Below are positions 1 to 9,074 of a stretch of DNA of 64,000 bases, piece after piece; position 1 is the stretch's first letter, and the number at the start of each line of letters is the position of its first letter. Both the position numbers and the translations under genes were made by a program. The DNA is from CAXGTL01 sp964645705 (GTDB lineage Archaea; Nanobdellota; Nanobdellia; Woesearchaeales; CAXGTL01). The notes beneath the pieces were generated by a model. That model did not search any database, was not told the DNA's origin, and worked only from the letters and a program-made list of their open reading frames with translations. The stretch is from the NCBI GenBank assembly GCA_964645705.1, contig CAZYAB010000001.1, forward strand, positions 1 to 64,000. Direction: 5' to 3'.

Positions 1-1
1 A

Positions 2-961
2 CAAAACATTGAAGATGTTAGAGTTAGCAAAAGACAATTTGTAATTGACAGAGCAAAATCATTGCTAAAGAATCTTATGGACAAAGTAATGCCAGACAGC
101 CAAGAATTAGCAGATGAAGTAGCATACAGTGTAAGAGTAATGGAAATAAGGGAATATGGTAAAGACAGATTACCAGCTGGTCCTAATATTGATGAAGGTG
201 ATGAAATCATTATTGTTGAAGGAAGAGCAGATGTTCTTAATCTATTAAAACATGGTTTTAAGAATGTTATTGCAATCAATGGCACATCTATACCAGAAAC
301 AATCATAAACCTGTGTAAAGAAAAGATTGTAACTGTTTTTACAGATGGTGACCGTGGTGGCAACTTAATAATCAAAGAAATTATGACTGTTGCAGATATT
401 GATTTTGTAACAAAAGCACCTGATGGAAAAGAAGTTGAAGAAATAACAAAAAAAGAAATCCATAAAGCTCTGAGAAGCAAAGTAGCTGCTGAACAAGCAA
501 AAATGGAATTCAACTTAGACGCAACAAAAGAATCAATGAATGGCAAAAGACAACCATACAGGAGACAAGATCAAAGAAGACAATCTTATCAAAGATCTAG
601 TTATCAAAAACAAAGTTATCAACAAAGACAACAATCAACACAAAACTTAGCAAAAGTTAACTTAGATGATAAACAAAGAAAAACATTCAAGAAAATGGTC
701 GAAGATCTGATAGGCACAAGAGGCGGTTATGTTCTTGACGAAAAACTGAACATATTAGGCAAAGTGCCAATCTCAGAAATACCTTCAACAATCAGCAACT
801 TAGGAACTAATGTTTTTGCAGTTGTATTTGATGGAAGCGTAGACAAAAACATTGTCAAAGCAATTGAACAAAATAAAAACATTAAATTTGTAGTTGCAAT
901 GGATTCGAGAGTTAACAAAAGAGACACTAGGTTAAGTATTGTAACTTTGAATGAACTGTAA
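2..961 (+). CDS. dnaG: archaeal DnaG-type primase (5' truncated by window)
   Basis: The frame is open from base 2, so the N-terminus lies outside the window. A TOPRIM domain is visible: the acidic motif EGRADV at 218-235 and the metal-binding DGDRGG at 344-361, preceded by the LPAGP segment typical of archaeal DnaG. Archaeal DnaG proteins are known both as primases and as exosome-associated RNA-binding proteins. Between TOPRIM and the C-terminal domain (from about 660) there is a low-complexity linker at 538-650 made almost only of Gln, Arg, Tyr, Ser and Lys. The gene converges on the isomerase gene with a T-rich spacer. The identification is firm; the function of the linker is unknown. Confidence 0.93.
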   Translation, partial: QNIEDVRVSKRQFVIDRAKSLLKNLMDKVMPDSQELADEVAYSVRVMEIREYGKDRLPAGPNIDEGDEIIIVEGRADVLNLLKHGFKNVIAINGTSIPETIINLCKEKIVTVFTDGDRGGNLIIKEIMTVADIDFVTKAPDGKEVEEITKKEIHKALRSKVAAEQAKMEFNLDATKESMNGKRQPYRRQDQRRQSYQRSSYQKQSYQQRQQSTQNLAKVNLDDKQRKTFKKMVEDLIGTRGGYVLDEKLNILGKVPISEIPSTISNLGTNVFAVVFDGSVDKNIVKAIEQNKNIKFVVAMDSRVNKRDTRLSIVTLNEL

Positions 962-1038
962 AGATCTTTAATTTTTTTATTTTTATTTTATATTTCTATC
1001 TTTCTTAAAGAATTAAAAATAAAAAAATAAAGAAAAAG
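962..1038. terminator. bidirectional T-rich terminator region
   Basis: The 79-base spacer between two convergent genes has T-rich tracts on the plus strand just after the dnaG stop. It has matching A-rich stretches further right that read as T tracts for the minus-strand gene. The two halves are imperfect inverted repeats (tctttaattttttta / ttaaaaataaaaaaataaaga). U-rich tracts are the usual archaeal termination signal. Confidence 0.5.
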
Positions 1039-1040
1039 AA

Positions 1041-2096
1041 TTATTCTTCTTCATAATAAAAAACTTCAACATCATACTTCTCTCTTAAATCATCAACAGC
1101 TTGTTGCGCTTTTTGGTTTTTTATTTCGCCTTCCAGAATTTCTTTAATTTCTTGTTCTACTTCCTCAAATTCCAATGTTTTTGCTTGTTTTTTGCCATGT
1201 AGTTTTATTATATGGTAACCATAATCTGTTTTCACTGGTTCACTTATGTCGTCTGTATTTTTTAGTGCAAAAGAGGCTTGTTCAAATTCAGGAACCATTT
1301 CTCCTTTTCCGAATTCATAAACTCCTTTGTTCATGGCTTTGCCAGGATCTTCTGAATATTCTTCAACAAGAACTGAAAATTCCCCATCACCAAGCTTTGA
1401 TTTGATCTCTTCAACTATTTCTAAAGCTTCTTCATCTGTTCTTTCTTCTGTTGATACAAGTATGTGGCTAACTTCTACTCTATCACCTATTTCAAACAAT
1501 TCTAGATTTTCATCATAGTATTCTCTAATTTCCTCATTACCAGCATCTACTCCAACAAAAACAACATCTTCAAAATATTTATCAATTAAAATTATGTCTT
1601 TTCTATATTCTTTGAATTCTTCTAAGGTATAATTTATTTCTCTTAATTTCTCTTCAAAAGTTTCGTCATCAAATGCATTTTCTTGTTTAATTTGTACAAT
1701 ACTTTCATCAATTTCTTCATCAGTAACTACAATTTCTGCTTCATTTGCAGCTTTTATCAGTATTTTTTGATTAACAATCTTCTCTAATATATCAGATTTT
1801 CTAGTAAATGCTCTCATCATTTCAGGAATACTTTCAAATTCTTCTTCAAGTTCTTGCATTGTGATTACTTCTTCACCAATAGAAGCAGCAATATCATTGT
1901 TTAATGAAGTCAAACTTACCAACCCTGTGCTTTTCATCATTTTATCAGCATAAGAAATAGTTTCTTCATAATAAACTCCTGCTAATATGATAAGCACAAC
2001 AATTACAGCTAGAAATATTCTTCCTACTTTTAGTTTTTTTATTTTTTTAGGTTTAGGAACTTCTTGTTTTTCAGTTAAATCAATATAATCATCCAT
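1041..2096 (-). CDS. membrane-anchored SurA/PrsA-like parvulin peptidyl-prolyl isomerase
   Basis: This 351-residue protein has a short basic cytoplasmic start, one membrane segment (about residues 27-45), a SurA_N-like helical chaperone region (about 60-175) and a PpiC/rotamase domain (about 205-310). The rotamase domain carries the characteristic VSHILV start, the EYSEDPG stretch, EFGKGEMVPEFE and YGYHIIKL. It should act outside the membrane on folding of exported proteins, which fits the many surface proteins nearby. The start is supported by a strong Shine-Dalgarno AGGAGGTG at 2104-2111, seven bases upstream. It is transcribed divergently from the ABC transporter operon and shares a promoter element with it. 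Confidence 0.88.
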   Translation of the reverse strand: MDDYIDLTEKQEVPKPKKIKKLKVGRIFLAVIVVLIILAGVYYEETISYADKMMKSTGLVSLTSLNNDIAASIGEEVITMQELEEEFESIPEMMRAFTRKSDILEKIVNQKILIKAANEAEIVVTDEEIDESIVQIKQENAFDDETFEEKLREINYTLEEFKEYRKDIILIDKYFEDVVFVGVDAGNEEIREYYDENLELFEIGDRVEVSHILVSTEERTDEEALEIVEEIKSKLGDGEFSVLVEEYSEDPGKAMNKGVYEFGKGEMVPEFEQASFALKNTDDISEPVKTDYGYHIIKLHGKKQAKTLEFEEVEQEIKEILEGEIKNQKAQQAVDDLREKYDVEVFYYEEE

Positions 2097-2147
2097 TTAA
2101 CAACACCTCCTGCTTACCTATATGAAAAATATTATACTAAATAAATC

Positions 2148-2171
2148 TTTTGTATGTTTTTTTATTATAAC
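2148..2171 (-). promoter_or_regulatory. promoter of the parvulin gene with AAACATACAAAA element
   Basis: On the minus strand a TATA box (TTATAATA, 2170-2163) is followed after three bases by AAACATACAAAA (2159-2148). The same 12-mer lies two bases after the TATA box of the divergent ABC operon. The transcript start would fall near 2140, leaving a leader that contains the Shine-Dalgarno site. Confidence 0.5.
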
Positions 2172-2251
2172 TTGGGGACAATTTGTAAAAACATGGCAAC
2201 CTTTATACAATAGAAAACAAGCTTTCTAAGCATAAATCTTTATACAAAAGA

Positions 2252-2274
2252 TTTATATATATAAACATACAAAA
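2252..2274 (+). promoter_or_regulatory. promoter of the ABC transporter operon with AAACATACAAAA element
   Basis: TATA box TTTATATATA at 2252-2261, then AAACATACAAAA at 2263-2274, which is an exact inverted copy of 2148-2159. The expected start site, about 26 bases after the TATA centre, is only a few bases before the TTG start at 2286, so the mRNA may be leaderless. No Shine-Dalgarno sequence is visible. Confidence 0.5.
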
Positions 2275-2285
2275 TAAACACTAGA

Positions 2286-3353
2286 TTGAGAAAAAAGAGG
2301 AAAAAGAGGAATATTAGTAGTGGTAGTTCTAAAAATAAGTCTAAAAGAAAAAAAAATAGAAAAAAAGATAAAAAAATTCAAAAAAAGCAAACTTCAAAAT
2401 TAGATAAAAACCTATTAATACAAATACAAAATCTAACAAAAAGATTCCATAATAAAGAAGTTCTTAAGAATATTAATTTAGATATAAAGAAAACAGAGAT
2501 TTTTGGTTTGATTGGAATGTCTGGTTCAGGCAAAACAACTCTGTTAAACTTAATAATAGGATTTTACAGTCCAGAAGCAGGAAGCATTTATTACAATCAT
2601 AAAGGAAAATTAATTAAAACAGAAGAAAACATGAAATTTATTCATCAGAAATTTGGTTTTGCACCTCAACAACCAAGTTTTTATCCAAAACTTACTACTT
2701 TTGAAAATCTTGAACATTTCGGATCTTTATACAATATTTCTAGGCCAATAATTAGAAGGAACATAAAAAAATTACTTAGACTAACTAAACTACAAAATAG
2801 TAAAGACGTATTAGCAGGAGAACTATCATTTGGAATGCAAAAAAGATTAGGAATAATATGTGCATTGGTTCACAAACCAGATGTTTTGATATTAGATGAG
2901 CCAACAGCAGACTTGGATCCTATATTAAGAGAAGATATTCTTAACTTGATCTTAAGAATAAAGCAAAAAGGGATTACAGTAATAATTGCTTCACATTTTT
3001 TAGATGATATGGAAGAACTGTGCGATAGGGTAGGAATAATAAAAAACGGAAAAATATTAAAATCTTCAACAGTTGATAATATTAAAAAATCATTGTTATT
3101 AAAACAAGAAGTAATTCTAAAGACGAGATCAAGATCATATACAAAATTCACAAAAAAGTTAAGAAAAATAAAATCACTTAAGATAAAGAAAATAAAAAAG
3201 AGTAATTACGGCATCATTATCCAAAGCGAAAATCCTGAAAAAGTTATATTATCAATCATAAAATTGAACAAAAGAATAAAACAAGACATTGTTGAATTAA
3301 AGATCAACAATCCTAATTTAACAGCATTATTCAAAAAAATAGAAAATGAATAG
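2286..3353 (+). CDS. ABC-2 transporter ATP-binding protein
   Basis: This is an ABC ATPase of 355 residues. Walker A is GMSGSGKTT (about residue 76-84), the Q loop is FAPQQPSFYP, the signature is LSFGMQKR (about 180), Walker B is VLILDEPTADLD (about 200) and the switch His is in ASHFLDD. The first ~35 residues are an extreme Lys/Arg tract with Ser/Asn, not part of the ABC fold. The start codon is TTG at 2286 with no Shine-Dalgarno site; no ATG occurs before the domain. It overlaps the permease gene by eight bases, so the pair forms one exporter. The C-terminal ~90 residues after the ABC core are a typical small regulatory extension. The substrate is unknown. Confidence 0.93.
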   Translation: MRKKRKKRNISSGSSKNKSKRKKNRKKDKKIQKKQTSKLDKNLLIQIQNLTKRFHNKEVLKNINLDIKKTEIFGLIGMSGSGKTTLLNLIIGFYSPEAGSIYYNHKGKLIKTEENMKFIHQKFGFAPQQPSFYPKLTTFENLEHFGSLYNISRPIIRRNIKKLLRLTKLQNSKDVLAGELSFGMQKRLGIICALVHKPDVLILDEPTADLDPILREDILNLILRIKQKGITVIIASHFLDDMEELCDRVGIIKNGKILKSSTVDNIKKSLLLKQEVILKTRSRSYTKFTKKLRKIKSLKIKKIKKSNYGIIIQSENPEKVILSIIKLNKRIKQDIVELKINNPNLTALFKKIENE

Positions 3354-5172
3354 ACTAAAACCATTATTAAACATAATAAATAAAAACTTCAAGCTATTAC
3401 TTAGATCTAAATCTTCTGCTTTAATAATCATACTTGGTCCTTTGTTTTTAATCTTGCTATTAGGCATAGCATTTAACAATACTAATTCAATGGCGCTAAA
3501 CATAGGATATTATTCAGACGAATACACAGATGTTATTGATTCATTTGTTGACAAACTTTCACAAAAACAGTACAATCTTGAAGAAACATCTTCAGAAGCA
3601 GACTGTATTAATAAGATCAAGATAAATAAAATAAATGCATGCATAATATTTCCTAAGGATATTGATTTAGAAAAGGGAACAAGCAACAACACAATAACAT
3701 TTTATGTTGATAATTCAAGAATCAACATGGTTTTCATTATTATTGAAGCTCTATCAAGCAAATTCTCTGAAAAATCAAAAGAAATCTCAATGGACCTTAC
3801 AAATACATTATTACAAAAATTAGAAAACACAAGAGTTGAAATCTTTAATAGAAAACCTTTGTTATCTGAAATAAAGAAACAAAACAAAGAATCTATTGAA
3901 GGTCTTGAACAAATAAAAATAGATTTAGACACATTAGACATTAGCATCAATACAAATGATTTTAAGATTGGTTCTGTTAATGAAAAAACACAAGAAATTG
4001 AACAAGAAAGTATTAAGATTCAAGAGATCCAACCAGAATTTTCAGACATTTTATCTTATTTAGACGATATAGAAACAGATGTGAAATCATTACAAACATC
4101 AGAAAATGTTTTAGTAATAGACGGTATAAAAGAGCTTATCAATGAATCAAAAACAAAGATTGAGCTTGCAGACTCTATTGCAGACGAACAACAGATCAAT
4201 ACTGCTGCAAAACTAAATGAATTAAAATTAATAGTAAAAGACGTTCATCTTAATGTTGAAAAAACAAAAAATAAGATGGAGAATGTTGCATCATCTAGAA
4301 ATGATATAAGTATTAAGATAGATGAAGTAAAAGCAAAGATTCAAGATGTAACAAATAAGATAGACAACATAGATCAATCATTTAAAAGAATAGACGAAAA
4401 CATAGGCAGCATCCAAATAACAGATGCAGATAAAATAGTCAGTCCTATTAAAACAGATATAAAAGGAATTGAAACAGAGATAACTTATTTAGAAGGACTT
4501 TTCCCAAGTTTATTAGTTGTGATTATTATGTTTGTTAGTATTCTTTTATCAACTAGTTTGATTATGATGGAAAAGAAAAGTGCCGCATATTTTAGAAACA
4601 AAATTACTCCTTTGAGCAGTGCAACTTTCTTTTTAGGTGATTACCTAACATCTTTATTAATAGTTTTTTTACAAGTATTAATCATTGTTATTATCTCTTC
4701 ATTATTATTCAAGATCCATTTCATAATACCAATTTTAAAAATATCTCCTTTTTTATTATTCATCATATCATTATTTTCTCTTATAGGAATATTAATAGGC
4801 AAGATATTTACATCAGAACAAACAGCAGCAGTTGCGGCTGTTTCAATTAGTACCATTTTTTTATTTTTGTCAGACGTAATAATCCCGATCGGCATGATTC
4901 CTGAGGCAATTCGAAACATAGTCAGATATTCCCCATTAGTGCTAAGCACAGACTTTTTAAAAATAGGATTAAAACACGGAATTTTGCCTGTCATGAATCA
5001 ATTTTATCTGATTTTTGCTTATTTTATACTCTTATTTATCATAATAATTGCTTTAGACAAATTAACAGAAAAAAGGTTTTTAACAAAACTTATTCTTGCA
5101 CAAGAGGAAAGATTTATTAAAAAACAAAAAAAACAACTAAAAAAACAAAGAAATAAGCTATTGTTCAGATAA
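3346..5172 (+). CDS. ABC-2 type permease with long extracytoplasmic coiled coil
   Basis: This 608-residue partner of the upstream ATPase has one membrane helix near residues 23-45. It is followed by about 330 residues of mostly helical, heptad-like sequence facing outside, and five or more membrane helices in the last 220 residues (ABC2_membrane_3 layout). The C-terminus is Lys/Gln-rich and cytoplasmic. Large extracytoplasmic regions of this kind occur in YhgE/Pip-like and ABC-2 exporters. The gene is translationally coupled to the ATPase and followed after 19 bases by the transglutaminase-like gene. It probably exports or modifies an envelope component; the substrate cannot be read from sequence. 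Confidence 0.85.
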   Translation: MNRLKPLLNIINKNFKLLLRSKSSALIIILGPLFLILLLGIAFNNTNSMALNIGYYSDEYTDVIDSFVDKLSQKQYNLEETSSEADCINKIKINKINACIIFPKDIDLEKGTSNNTITFYVDNSRINMVFIIIEALSSKFSEKSKEISMDLTNTLLQKLENTRVEIFNRKPLLSEIKKQNKESIEGLEQIKIDLDTLDISINTNDFKIGSVNEKTQEIEQESIKIQEIQPEFSDILSYLDDIETDVKSLQTSENVLVIDGIKELINESKTKIELADSIADEQQINTAAKLNELKLIVKDVHLNVEKTKNKMENVASSRNDISIKIDEVKAKIQDVTNKIDNIDQSFKRIDENIGSIQITDADKIVSPIKTDIKGIETEITYLEGLFPSLLVVIIMFVSILLSTSLIMMEKKSAAYFRNKITPLSSATFFLGDYLTSLLIVFLQVLIIVIISSLLFKIHFIIPILKISPFLLFIISLFSLIGILIGKIFTSEQTAAVAAVSISTIFLFLSDVIIPIGMIPEAIRNIVRYSPLVLSTDFLKIGLKHGILPVMNQFYLIFAYFILLFIIIIALDKLTEKRFLTKLILAQEERFIKKQKKQLKKQRNKLLFR

Positions 5173-5191
5173 AAAATTGTGAGGAAATAGA

Positions 5192-7183
5192 ATGAAATTT
5201 AAAAAATCATTATTGTTAATATTTATCATATTACTTTCTTCTATATTAGTAAGCTCAGAGGAGTATGATTTTGATAATTCTATTATGGTATCTAACTTAG
5301 AGATTTCCTCATCTTTAAACATAATCCCAGAATCTTCAGATTATAGATTAAGTGAACTAACAGCAACTTTAAAACTAAAACCAAATGAAAATTATCAACA
5401 AAACATATTAAGCTCAGCAATGCCTCCTAATAATAAAGAAACTGCAGACAGTATTATTTTCACATGGGAAAATGTCAAAGATAAAAAATTAGAATTCTAT
5501 TTAAGGTCAAAAATAAAGACAAAAAATTTTATAAAAACAGTAAAGAAAAAAATACATTATCCATTAGATGATAATCAAATACAAAAAGAAGTTCTGCCTT
5601 ATCTAAATCCTACAGAAACAATAAAGTCTAATCATATTTTAATAACAAAAAAAGCTTCAGAAATAGTTGAAGGTGAAGATGATCAATTTATCATAACTGT
5701 CAAACTTGCCGATTGGATAAAAAGCAATATTGAGTACGATCTTAACACTTTGACAGCAGAATCAACAAAAGACGCAGTATGGGTTCTTGAAAACAAAGAA
5801 GGTGTTTGTGATGAAATAACCATACTCTTCTTGTCAATGCTTAGATCATTAGGTATTCCTGCTAAATATTCATACGGACTTGCATATTCTAATCTAGAGC
5901 AATACGAAGATTTTGTTTCTCATGCATGGTCAGAAGTTTATTTTCCTGATTATGGTTGGATACCTTTTGATGTAACTTATGGACAATTTGGCTATATAGA
6001 TTCTTCTCATATAAAGCTGGGAGAATCAGTTGATACAAACAAGTCATCTGTTTCATATTCATGGAGAGGTTATGATGTTAGCATGGAATCAGAATCACTA
6101 AATATTGGAGCAGACATTGAAGAAATAATAGATAACCCGCTTAATTTGGTAGACATTAAAGCTTCTGTTGAAAAACAAAACACAGGTCCAACATCATATA
6201 ATCTAGTAAAGGTTGATGTGAAAAATAATAAAGATCATTATGTTGTAACAGAATTGTTATTGTCAAGACCAAAAGAATTAAAATCATATGCAGACAAAAA
6301 AATTGTTTATCTAAAGCCTAATGAACAAAAAACAGTTGGTTTTATTGTAAAAAATCCAGACATTATTGAACAAGACGTTTCTTATAAGTATCCAATCATT
6401 GTAAGAACTTCTGGAAATATTAATTCTGAAACTTATTTTGAGTCAACTGTAAATGATCCTGTTTTTTCAAAATCAGAGATAGATGAAATAATTAAAGGAT
6501 TAGAAGAAGAAAAAGATAAAAAATATTCAAGAGAAATAGATTTAAATTGTAATATAGATAAAACTCAATTTTATCCCGAAGATACAGCAAGAATTGATTG
6601 CGCAATAAAAAACAAAGGAAACACATTATTAAAAAGTTTAAACCTGTGTTTAGACGATGATTGTGAAGAGTTTGATTTGCCAATAAATCAAGAACATAAA
6701 CAAGAGTTTTCATTTAATGATAATGCAGAACCAGGTAATAAAGAGCTTACAATTTCTCTTAGAAATGATGACGTGTTTAAGAAACAAGATATAAAATATG
6801 TTTTGCTGGATAAACCATTGTTAGAAATAAAAAATATGGAATATCCAGAAAAGGTTAATCTTGATGAAGAATTCATAATCAAGGTCTCGGTGGAAAAAAA
6901 ATCTTTTGCATCACCTAAGAATGTAAAAATATCTTTAGATGGAAAATATCTTCATCGTGAAACAGAGATAAGCACAGCAACAACTGATATTAACATGAAT
7001 TTTAAACAAGTATTAGCAAAAGAACTAAGCCCAGGTGCAAATCTTATTAAAGTAAATGTTTATTATGAAGATGATGAAGCAAATGCTTTCACAGATCAAG
7101 ATGAGATAACCATTACTTTAGAAAATATTGGATTTTGGGATAAAGTGAAGTTGTTTTTTGTGCATTTGTTGCGTATTTATTAA
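5192..7183 (+). CDS. secreted transglutaminase-like protein
   Basis: 663 residues with a signal peptide (residues 1-22) and a transglutaminase-core fold. The catalytic triad is visible: Cys206 in EGVCDE, His244 in SHAWSEVY and Asp260 in WIPFDVTYG. The rest is Ig/CARDB-like beta domains (about 310-640), and the extreme C-terminus (KLFFVHLLRIY) is hydrophobic and may touch the membrane. Archaeal members of this fold may act as proteases or cross-linking enzymes; which applies here is unknown. A Shine-Dalgarno GAGGAAAT lies just upstream of the start. Its position behind the ABC permease suggests it acts on the exported or surface material. Confidence 0.85.
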   Translation: MKFKKSLLLIFIILLSSILVSSEEYDFDNSIMVSNLEISSSLNIIPESSDYRLSELTATLKLKPNENYQQNILSSAMPPNNKETADSIIFTWENVKDKKLEFYLRSKIKTKNFIKTVKKKIHYPLDDNQIQKEVLPYLNPTETIKSNHILITKKASEIVEGEDDQFIITVKLADWIKSNIEYDLNTLTAESTKDAVWVLENKEGVCDEITILFLSMLRSLGIPAKYSYGLAYSNLEQYEDFVSHAWSEVYFPDYGWIPFDVTYGQFGYIDSSHIKLGESVDTNKSSVSYSWRGYDVSMESESLNIGADIEEIIDNPLNLVDIKASVEKQNTGPTSYNLVKVDVKNNKDHYVVTELLLSRPKELKSYADKKIVYLKPNEQKTVGFIVKNPDIIEQDVSYKYPIIVRTSGNINSETYFESTVNDPVFSKSEIDEIIKGLEEEKDKKYSREIDLNCNIDKTQFYPEDTARIDCAIKNKGNTLLKSLNLCLDDDCEEFDLPINQEHKQEFSFNDNAEPGNKELTISLRNDDVFKKQDIKYVLLDKPLLEIKNMEYPEKVNLDEEFIIKVSVEKKSFASPKNVKISLDGKYLHRETEISTATTDINMNFKQVLAKELSPGANLIKVNVYYEDDEANAFTDQDEITITLENIGFWDKVKLFFVHLLRIY

Positions 7184-7187
7184 AAAA

Positions 7188-9074
7188 ATGAAAAAAAAAC
7201 AAACAAAATCAAAACAAAAAGAGAAAAACAAAACAAAATCAAAGAAATTAATAGTCAACAAAATAGTTCCAGACACTTCAGTCATAATAGAAGGAATTCT
7301 ATCAAAAAAACTAGAAAACAAACAAATAAAAATAATAAATTTACTATTTCATGAAGCAGTTTTAGCAGAACTTGAACACCAAGCAAACCAAAACAGAGAA
7401 ACAGGTTACTTAGGTTTAGAAGAAATAAGCAAATTAAGACAACTTTCTACAAAATTCAAATTCAACATAATCTATAAAGGCAAAAGACCGCAAGAGTTTG
7501 CAATTAGTAGAGCAAAGTCTGGTGAAATAGACGCAATGATCAGGCACTTAGCATTTGAAGAAAAAGCAACCTTGATAACAGCTGACAAAGTACAAAGTAT
7601 AGTTGCACAATCAAAAGGAATTAAAACCATTTTCATAGAATTCGAGACAATTGAAAAACCAATCATTCTAGAAAAATATTTTGACAAAAAAACAATGAGT
7701 ATACACATAAGAGAAAACTTGTCCACATACGCAAAAAAAGGTAAACCAGGTGATTGGAAATTTGTTGAAGTAGACAAAACAATTTTAGATAGAGATGGTG
7801 TTAAAGAAATAGCAAATGAAATAGTTGAACAAACAGGAATGAGAAAAGACGGGTTCATAGAAATATCAAGAAGAGGTTCAACAATAATACAATTAGCTAA
7901 CTATAGAATTGTAATTACAAAACCCCCATTTTCAGATGCATGGGAAATTACAGCAGTCAGGCCTGTTAAAAAACTTGAATTAAAAGATTATAAACTTAGC
8001 ACAAAGTTAAGAACAAGGATTTCAAAACAAGCAGAAGGCATGTTGATTGCTGGTTCACCAGGAATGGGAAAATCAACATTTGCACAAGCATTAGCAGAAT
8101 ATTTTGCATCAACAGACAAGATTGTAAAAACAGTCGAAGCACCAAGAGACCTAATGCTGTCAGACTCAATCACACAATATTCCATAACTAGAGGAACACC
8201 AGAAGAGATTCATGACATACTTCTTCTCTCAAGACCAGATTATACAATATTTGACGAGATGAGAAATACAAAAGATTTTGCATTGTTTGCAGATATGAGA
8301 TTAGCAGGAGTTGGTATGGTAGGTGTTGTCCATGCAACAAACCCGATTGACGCAATACAAAGATTTATCGGCAGAATTGAAATGGGTGTTATTCCTCAAG
8401 TAGTTGACACAGTAGTATTCATAAAAAACGGTCAAGTAGAAAAAATACTGAGCCTAAAGATGACTGTTAAAGTCCCATCAGGAATGACAGAAGCAGACTT
8501 AGCAAGACCAGTTGTAGAAGTAAATGATTTTGAAACAAACAAACTAGAATTTGAGATTTATTCTTATGGCGAGCATACAATGGTTATACCAGTACAAAAA
8601 CAACAAAAAAAATCAGGATTTTTTAAATTAGTTGAAGAATCAGTAAAAAATTATCTTTTATATTATGTTGATGACGTAGAAGTTGAATTAATTAACCAAA
8701 ACAGATGCCAAATCTTTGTACCAAAAAGATCAATAGCAAAAATAATTGGTAAAGACGGAAGAAACATAGACAGAATTGAAAAACATTTAGGCTTGAGCAT
8801 AGATGTCCAAGAACTAGGAGGGAGAAAGAGAAAACAAAACAAACACAATCATCAAACAATAGATTTTGAACCAAGGTTTGCAAAACGTAATCTTGTTTTA
8901 AAAGTTAATCAAGAATTTTCTAACATGAACATAGATGTTTATATTGATAATGAATATGTATTAACAGTAAAATCAGGCAAAAAAGGAATAATCAGAGTAA
9001 AAAAGAGTTCAGAACAAGGAAGAATTATTGCAGACACTATAAAGAAGAATGGTGATATTGAGTTAAGGGTTTAA
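7188..9074 (+). CDS. PIN domain / PilT-like ATPase / KH domain protein
   Basis: A widespread archaeal protein type (COG1855). A Lys-rich start is followed by a PIN nuclease domain (PDTS with Asp29), then an RNA-binding-like middle region. Next comes a PilT/VirB11-type ATPase with Walker A GSPGMGKST (289-297), FDEMRN and GVVHATNP, and a KH motif IIGKDG (519-524) near the C-terminus. It is probably an RNA-handling ATPase rather than a pilus motor. I chose ATG 7188 because a longer frame from 7158 would run through the stop of the upstream gene and add a Cys-rich odd leader. It converges on the next gene, overlapping it by 12 bases. Confidence 0.9.
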   Translation: MKKKQTKSKQKEKNKTKSKKLIVNKIVPDTSVIIEGILSKKLENKQIKIINLLFHEAVLAELEHQANQNRETGYLGLEEISKLRQLSTKFKFNIIYKGKRPQEFAISRAKSGEIDAMIRHLAFEEKATLITADKVQSIVAQSKGIKTIFIEFETIEKPIILEKYFDKKTMSIHIRENLSTYAKKGKPGDWKFVEVDKTILDRDGVKEIANEIVEQTGMRKDGFIEISRRGSTIIQLANYRIVITKPPFSDAWEITAVRPVKKLELKDYKLSTKLRTRISKQAEGMLIAGSPGMGKSTFAQALAEYFASTDKIVKTVEAPRDLMLSDSITQYSITRGTPEEIHDILLLSRPDYTIFDEMRNTKDFALFADMRLAGVGMVGVVHATNPIDAIQRFIGRIEMGVIPQVVDTVVFIKNGQVEKILSLKMTVKVPSGMTEADLARPVVEVNDFETNKLEFEIYSYGEHTMVIPVQKQQKKSGFFKLVEESVKNYLLYYVDDVEVELINQNRCQIFVPKRSIAKIIGKDGRNIDRIEKHLGLSIDVQELGGRKRKQNKHNHQTIDFEPRFAKRNLVLKVNQEFSNMNIDVYIDNEYVLTVKSGKKGIIRVKKSSEQGRIIADTIKKNGDIELRV

